From Diphasiastrum complanatum (lineage: Eukaryota > Streptophyta > Lycopodiopsida > Lycopodiales > Lycopodiaceae), in NCBI GenBank assembly GCA_029204225.1, contig CM055105.1, forward strand, positions 18,767,226-18,831,225: DNA of 64,000 nt, given 5' to 3'. This document shows, one piece after another, positions 48,701 to 59,641 of this stretch (position 1 is the stretch's first letter; each line of letters starts with the position of its first letter). The translations under genes and the position numbers were made by a program. The notes beneath the pieces were generated by a model, which searched no databases, was not told the origin of the DNA, and saw nothing but the letters and a program-made list of their open reading frames with translations.

Positions 48701-51700
48701 GCTAAACATCAACCTGTAATGTTGATTTTCAATGGCTAATCAACAACCTTAGCTTCCAAATCGTATTGGAAACAACATAATCCACCACATGACAGAACAT
48801 GAACTTGGACAGATTCAAGAACTCGAAGAAGCAACTTTTCTCCAACTCAAAACAAATCTTCCTAGAAGAATTGATCTCACTTGGTACCACCACATGAACA
48901 ATCAATTATGACCTAAATGGTATGTAGGAATTACTTGACAACCACAACAAACAATCACTTCGATTAATCATAAATCTTAACCCTGATAAGGAACTGTAAA
49001 ACAATGAAACATCCTCTTGAATATCGATTCACTTATATAGACCCAGTCTATACTTCTCATGCAAGTCCCTCTTAGAGCTTTCACCTTTGTCAATTCCAAC
49101 CTCGACAAAACCTTGTCCAATGTTAGAATTTATGAAGTTGACCTTTCTTCAGTATGCTGGTTGGTAGTTGCTTCTGCAGCTTCACCGACACCATGATCGT
49201 TGATTGCCTTCTCCTACCATCTCCTTCGTCGTCTCTTGTTTCACGTAGCTTTCCTTTTCCTATGAGTTGACCCTTCTATTCTGCCTTGCAATTTGCATGA
49301 ACCAACTTACATGTAGTTTTAACAACCTTTCAATGTTCTCCTGCAACAACTTTAGCTATCCTTCAACACCTTGTGCAGCGATGATGGCTCTCCTACAATG
49401 TTCTTGATTTGATCACTCTTGTGGATCCTTTCTCCACCTTGCATCCTGATTGCAAATAACTCCTAGTCGTAATGCTGGTCTTCACTCCCGAGACCTCCTT
49501 TAGCCTGATTGCAAACAACTCCTAGTCGTAATGCTGATCTTGACTCTTGAGACCTCCTTCAGCCTGTATCAAGGTTCTAAACCTCAGTGATCTGCTACTA
49601 CAAGACACAACAATTGCTTCCTAGCAATTTGCGCATGTACATGCTTCCTTGCATGTGTACCAATTACTTCCAATAGTGATTGGCAATCTGCAACGATCTA
49701 CCAATAGTGTTCTTCCCCTTCCTAAACCTCAGTAATTTGTAAAGAAAATTTTCAGCAACATTACCACAACTGCAATTTCCAGCAATGATCTTTGTTAGAG
49801 ATCTGATTTTTTTAGCAACGATCTGATCCCAATCAGCGGATGCGCAATCACTTTTCAAACACCAATAGCTATTGAATCACCAACGTAGGCAGGCGAGCAA
49901 CGATCCCTCCATCATCCACGATCAGATCTGGTCCACCGCCTGGACCCCAATCCCAGTCCAGACCTTTTTTGGTAGAATTTCTTCCCTGAAATCTGACCCT
50001 TAGTGATTCGTAGAAAGTTCCATCACTTTGTCCTGCACCTTCACCAATCTGCCCCCTGCAGATCTGAATCTCTGAGAACTAAGGTAGACTTCACAGACTC
50101 CTCATGTAGCTCAGTTCCTCCTTGTAGCCCCAAATCTCCTTCCACAAAGCTTCCACCCTTGTAGATGAAGATCAAAATTGTGAGCTAGCTTCGAACATCT
50201 TCGTTTGATTGTTTGGGTTATGCTTCCTCTGTCATGGTTGGCAGGTCATAATACTACTTCCCTAGGACTTCATAGCTAGCAGAATTATTGTCGACCATTG
50301 TTCTGGTCTCATCAAACTTGACGTCTCTGACAATCTTCACTAGATTCGTTTCTGGCATGTAAATCTTGTAGTATGACGAATGGTTGTCATATCCGATGAG
50401 GTATCCTAATTTGACTTTCTCGTCAAGCTTTTTTTGAAGCTTATCTAGATTATGTGCATAAGCTGCATAGCCAAAAATTCAAACATGGGTTAGATTGGGT
50501 TTTCTACCCCACCATAGTTCGTGTGATGTCATGTGAGGAACACCGGAAACCACCTCCACACCTTGAAGATGGTCGAATCAACCTGCATATGATGATTGAT
50601 CCCATTTGTTGAGTACCTCCTTGTTGAACCATGCTCTGATATCATGTTAGGAATCTTATCTTGGTAATTCGCTCATACAAGTTACCAAGATAAGATTCCT
50701 ATTCTTGTTAGACGATAGCCATACACATTTATGGAAGAGAACACAAACAACATTGATGAAACAATGATGAGATGTACTTGGCCGATATCGTTCATGAGCA
50801 ACAAACTCATTGGGCCTCAGTTGCGTAATACAACTAAAAACAAAGAGTTATTTATTGTGATTCATGCACTTAAAACTTGGAGGCATTACCTATATGGTAG
50901 TCTATACAGATCACTAGCCTCTGAAATACTTTTGCAATCAACACAATCTAAGGGGTCGTAAAGCTCGATGGACTGAGCTTATGCAAGAATTTGATTATGA
51001 AATCCAATATGTTAAAAGGCAGCTTCAACCAAGTTGCAAATGCTCTTAGTCGGATTGGTGAATTAAATTAACTTTCATTCACCCAGATCTCTATAGATCT
51101 ATATCTTTTGTCGAGAGGAAAGTATGAAAATGATTCTCATTTTGGTTGGATATAGAAGTTGGTAAAGACCGGAATGCGTGAGAATGGAATTGGGATGGAC
51201 TCATAGGGATCTCAATTGTCTAGAAAAGATAAGAAGATTGTAGAACAGTTCACCATTCGAAAAATCACTATCTTGAAATGGGAAAGTTTGTGTACCAGGG
51301 GATGATGAGATAAATAAGGGATATTCTTTTTGAATGTCATGATGTACTTTGTGCAGGTCACCTAGGTATACACAGGACTTTAGACTTGGTCATAATAGAG
51401 CTTTATTGGCCAAAACTCAAGCCATATATCGAGTCTTATTTGGTTTAATGTAGACCTTGTCAGCTAGCCAAAGCATAATGCTTAAAGGCTAGGGTACATC
51501 CCTTAGAAAAGATGAGAAAGTATTTCTATGGATTTTGAAGTTGGACTTCTTAAAATTCCAACGACAAAATGATTCTATTTGGGTTGTAGTGGACAAGTTA
51601 ACTAAGTTAGCCATGTTCATACCAATTAAATCAACTACAAAGGCTCTTTGTGGAAAGATTATTTAGGTTTTATGGATTACCCAGTTTTATTGTTAGTGAT

Positions 51701-54700
51701 AAAGATCCTAAGTTTAGAGGTCACTTTTGGTAAGCTATATTCCATTTGAAACCTCGCTTAGTTTAAGTTATACTGATCACCCTGAATGAGATGGACAGAT
51801 TGAAAGAACTAATCAAACTATGGAGGATATGTTGAGAACCATATGTGTCTCACAGGCAGTCTCAGTGTGAGGATCACATTCCTTTAATTGAGGTTGCTTA
51901 CAATAGTAGAAAACATTTTGCTACAAGTTATAGTTCGTTTATGCTCATGTACGGTTTTCAACCTAGATATCCGGTTAATGTGGAGACTAAATTTGTTAAG
52001 GTCCAAAAAGTTGCTTATTTCCTGCATGATATGTTAAAAGATGAAATGAGCTTCACATCATCTGAGCTTGGAGTAGTTTCTGTATGTTGATTTGCTAGCA
52101 TCAAGTTAAGGACATGCTATATTCTCAGTATGGGTGATGGATTTAGGTATCCTCAGCCCTGATCAAATATTTCTCTAATGTAACCAGCCGAATTTCCATC
52201 CTTGCTGTCAGGATCGCTAGTTGTTGGGCTTACATGGTCATTGTGCTTCTGAAAGTTTCATGGTTATGAGAATATTCAAATTGAGACTCAAAGATTGAAG
52301 CTATTGAGTGATTGTGTTTGTAACTCACCATTATGCAGTGTGAATTGTTCTTGAACCATAATCTGGAAATGATTGTTATTACAAATCCATGCCTGGGAAT
52401 ATACCACTATCCTCTCAGAATTGCATTGTATTCAAAAGATATACCACAAACTGGTTGCGATTTTTCTTTTCCATTATATTTAGTGGGTCTTGTAGGATGA
52501 CAAACATACAAGGCTTGGACATGCAGGAAAAGCATCTCTTGGAAAAGAAGCGCGAGGAAGTAGAACAAGCTGAATTGGAACGGCGGAAGCATGTCATTGT
52601 TACTATTGATCTCCTCGGTCGCAAGGTACAGCCGGAAAGAAAAATAAATGACTGCATAGGTAGATGGTCTTTTAGTTTATGGGACTCAAATTTTTTATGT
52701 TATTCTTTGTAGCAATATATGATTGTGATTTGGTTCTGTATGAGGAAAAGAGACACTTACTATGAACATATCTTTACAAGGTTGTGATGGCTGATAATGG
52801 GAGTAGTAAGGAAGCTGGAGGGGGCGAAAGTATCCTGCTGGGATCTACTCCCTTCAAGGATGAAGGGGCTGATAAAGTTGCTCGCATCAAGCCAAATCCT
52901 TACATTGCTGAAATACCATGCTTTGTAGAAACTCAGTCATTGAATCATGGTGGTAGCAAGAAACAAAATAGAGAGAAAACAGAGAAGCTGATGAAAAGTG
53001 GAAGAATTCAACACAATGATCCAGTTACAGAGGCACTCACCAGTCGAAATTCAAGAGGAGCAGTGTCTGATTGTGTTGATAATAGCTGGGAAGAACAAAA
53101 TTTGAAGGATGACTGCGCCTTTGCAGCTGATGATGGAGATGGACTTGAGTGTAAATTAGAGACAATGCCAGCTAACTTACGGTATTTAGATGGGAGAAAA
53201 AGTATTCTCAAGCAACCTGCACTAACTACTAAAGTGGTAAATGATAACTATTCGTATACTGCTTGGAATTCACTGAAAGATTCATCCAGCAAAGGAAACT
53301 CTCCCGTGGTCTTTGATATCTGTGAACCTCCTGTGCAAGCAGAAATTGGGAGTAGACAAAGACCTATGAACCTGGCTTCTCCATTGCTTCAGAAGCAGGT
53401 TGATAGAGTAGCTTCTCTTGAAGGGGTACCGGGGAAAATGTTGCATCCAGGATTAGTTCTTCTTAAGAATTGGCTGAGTATGGATGAGCAGGTTTGTGTT
53501 TATATTGGCTTCCTTTCCTTAATTTTTCAGGCATGCATCCTAAGTAATCAGTACGATGTTTCAGTTCTGATGACCATGAATAGAACATATCATTGTTTAT
53601 CTCCAGCTGAGTAACTGTGTTGTTCTTAGATGCCATAGTTGCTTGGATAGGACAGCTGTGAACGTCTGCTCTGCTAGTGAAGCCTCTTTTGTTTTTGATC
53701 ACAATCTTATTCGTCGCTTAACATTGCAACTGTAACAAGCTTGTCATCTGTGCTTAGAGTCCAGTTGTAGATCAAAGATTGCATACGGATGCAGGATGAT
53801 CTGACTTTTGATTCTCTGCAACAGATTAATATCATAAAAGAATGTCAGCAGTTCGGAAAGGGAGTTGGAGGTTTTTATAAACCTACTTATGGTGATGGAA
53901 ATGCTATGCATCTTTGGATGATGTGTCTAGGAAAACATTGGGAGCCAACGATGAGTTCTTACCTTGACAAGCGTGTCAACTATGACAATTCTACTCCACC
54001 TCCTATTCCTCTCGCTTTTGTATCTTTGGTCGAGAAGGCTCTATTGGTAGCACAAAGTGTATGTGCAAAAGATAGCTCTATAAGGAGGATGAGAAGTAAG
54101 ATTGAACAGGAAATATTGCCCAGCATGCGGCCCGATGTGTGCATTGTCAATTTCTATGAACGAAGTGGAAAGCTTGGAATGCATCAGGTGATAATGTTTT
54201 GGTTGCCTTGATTGCTCAATCTTACATGTTTCTTTGGAGGATAGTTACCCATTCCAGAATGCTTGATTGGCTAATCTCACACATTTCTTTGGAGCATAGT
54301 TGGCCGTTCCAGAACGGGAGGAGGCCAAAAAGTTAAAATGAATAAAAATGTTTCTTTCCTATATAGTAAAGATAAGCTGAAAACTCGATCATACTGTAAA
54401 AGACAAGCAAGAAATCTGCAGCAGACTTCCTAGTTGTGAAGTTTTAAATAGGTTATATGTAAGGGTCTGATAGTTGTGCAGTTTAAGCTACAAACACCAA
54501 GGGCCTTCTTTGTGGATAAATTTGTTGAAACTGTGAAAGGTAAAGTCAAACAATTTTAGTTCAACATCTGCAGGATTTTGTGCATGACTACTCCACGTAT
54601 CCTAATTGGAGTGTCTGGGTTCTCAAGATTATTAATTACATTTCTGGCCTAGTTGGAATGACGAGACATAACTAATAAACTCATACTTTGGAATACTGAA

Positions 54701-56161
54701 TATTCACGTCAAGGGTTAATTCTGAATCCTCTGAACCAGATATGGCCGTAAGACTGCCAATGTCAGCAAACAAATGACGATGAGAGACTTCCACTTACGA
54801 GCTTCAAACAACTTCGTAATGCTTCATCCATCACCACTCCTTTTTCATCTATCTGAGGTACTTTATGCCTTTGGGAGATGAGTAACAAAATCCATAGAAA
54901 TACTTTTCCTCAATCTAGTTGGCATCTCAAATTGATGAAACAATCCTGCTGTCAGCCTAAACTGCTTGACAATCTTTTGTGCAATAATTTTGCATTTATT
55001 TTTTCATGCCTGGCCAAATATACAATTTTGAAACTAGCACAAGGATTTTTTGGAAACTTGGAGGACTTAATTTGGCACATCACGTCATTGGTACACAATT
55101 CAGCTTCACATCCATGGCATAAAACTTTATCCTGCACGAAACTATTATTTATCTCGCATAGAGTGTTTCAGATGGGACCTTCTTATTCCTGATCAGTTCC
55201 TTTAGAAACCTCTCGAGGAAATTCATCGTCTGCACTCTATGCTAGCATGAAAGGAGACACATTAACACCTTCTAAGATCAATGTGTGTCATCTTACGCCG
55301 AGTCCAGAGCTTGGTTGTATAATCATCCGCTTCTCTTACTCGGTCATTCCTTACAAGTTATCATGGCAAATGATAGCATAACACATCCATGATAAGACAT
55401 CAGCCATATCATTATTGCTGCCAAGTTTGTGTTTGATTCCCATACACAACTCCTGAATAGGCTTTGCCCATCAAGCTTTCATACTTTTTCGATTCAAGTG
55501 GTTCGAAAAATTCATCAACTTAGTGATGCCATGTCTTAATTCTCAAACAAGTCGACCATCTTGGCTCAACATGGCACCTGCAACTGTGCTACTTGCTTCC
55601 ATTTCCAAAGGACACGGTGCATTTGGATCCATTGATTGCAACACATTGGTGGTCGCCATCTTATGGTTGAGCTAATTAAAGGAGTCTTGCTCATAGTCCT
55701 CCCATGTATCTTAAGTAGTCTTTTCTTAGACCCTCACTTTGTGACAAAGTTTACATTCTTGCAATATGTGAATATCTCTTGACGAACCAAAGATAACAAT
55801 CCACCATTCCAGGAAATCACTTTGTGCCTTAGATAATAGAAGTTGATAGGGAATAATCTCCATCTTGTATGGATCCATTCACTCTTGATCCTTAAAGATC
55901 AAATGCCCGAGGTCTTCCACCTCCTACATAAGGAGCCCATGCCGAGATTCTTTGCAGTATAGTTTGTGATGTTGTAAGAGCTGTAAAATTGTTTGCCAAA
56001 TGTGAGACATGTTCACTTAGCCTCTTACTAGAAAACAACATACCTTCAAGAAATATAATTTCAAACTTTCCAAAGATAGGGTTGGAAGATAACATTCATC
56101 ATCCACTAATTAGTTGCTAAGAACTCTTTTGGAACAGAAATAGATCATGAAAGGAGATTTG

Positions 56162-56247
<86 letters not shown>

Positions 56248-59200
56248 CTCCATATTTGAAAACCAAACCAACATTCTTGACATGAGTACAAGAGATAATA
56301 ACAGGAAAAAAGATTATACTTGTCTCTTATTCACCATCTAACATAGTTACAATCATTTCCCATTGAATGGATATTAACGCGTCTTGAAGTTAACAGTGGG
56401 TTGTATACGACAATGCCACCGTGTGCCCAACACCATATCAAACCTTCCAAAGACCGTCTCATGAAAATCTAAGTATTATTTTTGGGCCTAAATGGAACTG
56501 GAGTTTTTAAAGCAAGTGAAGCATACATGAATTGGTGTGAGGAACATGTATCAAAGAGAATAATGACATTACAACCTTCTACATGCACCTTTACTATGAT
56601 CAAACCAAGTTTCTTGGCAACACAACCGTCACTTTGGTACATCTCTAGTAGTTGCCACCTTTTTCCATGGGGATTGACAATCCCTTTGAAATTGATTTAG
56701 TTGTTTTCACATTGGAAGCAAGTTCGTTTTCTTTTTTCCTTGGTTTCACTGGACATGTTCCACTAACAGGTGGAACATGTCCAGTCACTTGGAACCTCTT
56801 GTTTCTGAACCAAAAGCTGTGTTACAACTTCCTTTCATTAGATCAGCCATCTCGATCCAAATCGATGAGCTACCGAGACCCGACAGAATGTGGCTGATTT
56901 TCCACCAATTTCCTTGATGGTGGTTATAAGGGAAGCTCCTTAGATCCTGCTTACAAATCCTAAACACAAAAGGATAACACACTGTGGAGAAACCACCCAA
57001 CCAAGTAGAAGCATCCAATCAATCTCTAGAAGCCTCACCCCCAAGCCAAGGAACAAGAAGCATGAATGTAGAGTGAGAGCCTGGCAATGAATCAAGAACC
57101 ATGATGAGGAGTAGGGCGAGTTTGGACCCCTTATATAGAGCCTAATGCATCCTGGGCACATAGCCATGCATAGCCCTATGTTCCCTATACATAGATTCAC
57201 CTAGAATAGAGTCCTCTGCATGGACCTACTATTCATAGAATTGCTATTGATAACTCTACACATGCATACACTGTCTCATACCTTGTCTAAACTCCACTTA
57301 GTGTGTTCTAGGCCTTACAAGGATATTAGTTACTTTTGGGTCACGTCCAGTATGACGTGGCATAACTAACAGCTTGTTTCACTGGAGTACCATGTATCCA
57401 AGACTAGGAGTATATTGTATCCTATAAACTGGTCATGGACATAACATTCTTCCCTCCTTAAACTGTTTCTATCCTTAGAAACTAAAATCCGGGAAATTCT
57501 TCTTTATGCTATCAACTCTCTCCCACGAATCATCATCCTCAGTATGAGCCTTCCACCGAATTAAGCACTCGGAGAAATGGGATAAATCCTCATCCGATCC
57601 AACTATATCACCATCATGTAAACTTAGTTTCAAACGACTTACATGAAACACTGGGTGTGCAGTCGATTTTCCTTGAAGATCGAGTTCATACGCCAAAGAA
57701 CCAATTCTACGTACAATCCTGAAAGGTCCACAATAACGGGTAGACAGCTTATAATGCTTCCCTGTTGTACGTAACGTCTTAAAATCTTTTGGAATCCTAA
57801 GATATACCCAGTCATCAACTTTAAAATCTCTTGGAGATCTCTTAAGATCGGTATAGTGTTTAGCTCTATCCTGAGCACTACGGATACTATCCTTAGCCAC
57901 TTGCAACATTTCTTGCATATTATGCAAAAAATCAGCAACCGTCTGGATCTTAACAGACTTCGTCTCAACATTTACGGGAGATCTAGGTTGAAAACCGTAC
58001 ATAAGCATAAAAGGACTGTAACCTGTAGCAGAATGTTTTCTACTATCATATGCAAACTCAACCAGTGGGAGATAATCTTCCCAATGAGATTGCCTGTGAG
58101 AAACATACGTCCTCAATATATCTTCCATAGTTTGATTAGTCCTTTCTGTCTGGCCATCTGATTCAGGATGACCAGAAGAACTCAAACTCAAAGAAGTTTC
58201 CAGTTTATGGAATACTGCTGACCAAAAGTGACAATCTCTATCACTAACAATGTCACTTGGCAGACCATACAACGAAATAATCTTTCAACAAAGATCTGGG
58301 CTAAATCAGAAGCCTTTATAGTTGACTTGACTGGTATGAATGCAGCAGCTAACTTAGTTAACCGATCCACTACAACCCAAATAGAATCATTTTGCCGTTG
58401 GGTCTTTGGAAGTCCAACTACAAAATCCATAGATATGCTTTCTCATTTCTTATCTGGGATATCTAACGGATGCAACAAACCACTAGCCTTATGGCGTTCA
58501 GCCTTTGCTGATTGACAGGGCTTGCATTTAACAACATATGACTCGACATATGGCTTGAGCTTTGGCCAATAAAATTCCCTCTTAACCAAGTCCAGAGTCC
58601 TGTGTATACCGGGATGTCCTGCATAGGGTATGTCATGACATTCAAACAAAATCTTCCGTTTGAGTTCATCATCACCAGGTACGCAAACTTTCCCATTCCG
58701 AAATAGTAATCCATCTTGAATGGTGAACTGTTATACAATCTTCTTATCTTTCTTAGTTAGTTGAGTCCCCTGTGTTTCTGACTCAACACTGTCCACATTT
58801 CTTCCGGTCTGAACAATGTTCCAAATGTGACCAAAATGGGAATCTGATTCATATTTTTCTCTCAGCGAAAGAAATAGATCCGTAGAAATCTGGGTGAATG
58901 ACAACTCGTTCAGTTCACTGATCCGACTAAGAGCATCTGCAACTTGATTAGAGCTGCCTCTTATGTAACGGATTTCATGATCGAATTCTTGCATCAATTA
59001 AGCCCATCGAGCTTTTCTCCCCCGAAGATCATGTTGATTACAAAAATACTTAGAGGCTGGTGATCCGTATACATTACAAACTTACTACCATACAAGTAGT
59101 GTCTCCAGGTTTTAAGTGCATGGATTACAGCAAACAATTCCTTTTTCTGCGTAGTATAACGCAACTGAGGACCAGTGAATTTTTCGCTTTCAAACGCTAG

Positions 59201-59565
59201 TGGCCTATCCATTTGTAATAGAACTACTCCAACCGCAACATCACTTGTGTCTGTTCTCACGACGTAAGGTAAATCTGGATTTGCAATTTGTTAGATTTGT
59301 GGATCGTAAGCCTATGGCTAACGAGAGTTTGAAGTTTGAGATAGAATCAGAGTTAGAGAATTGAAGAAATGTCGAGTTGACTTCTAAGTGGTCTACTTAC
59401 CATATAATCTTGGCTATAAAGGTTATTCTTAGTTGGATTTGTTTTTAGTCTTGTTGCTTTGACGACATTGATCTGTTTGGTTTCCATCTTATGTGATGTA
59501 CTGGTTCATCTTACATGCCTTTTGGCATGGAAATGGCGCCAATAAAGCTTTCTTCTTCTTTTTCT

Positions 59566-59641
<76 letters not shown>

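Larger units (their letters stand above)
44836..52526 (+). other. Intron 2, 7.7 kb
   Basis: GTTTTT to ATGCAG. Nothing recognisable in 44836-47600. A minus-strand copia relic occupies about 47616-50771 and a chromovirus fragment 50775-52065. A stop-containing stretch before the acceptor supports exon 3 starting at 52527. Confidence 0.75.

Noticed and set aside
44184-52526. Placing exon 3 at the upstream acceptor TTGTAG (52497)
   Set aside because: It would insert residues absent from the TRIP4 pattern between WISDK and EKHLLEKK. The ATGCAG acceptor joins them directly in phase.
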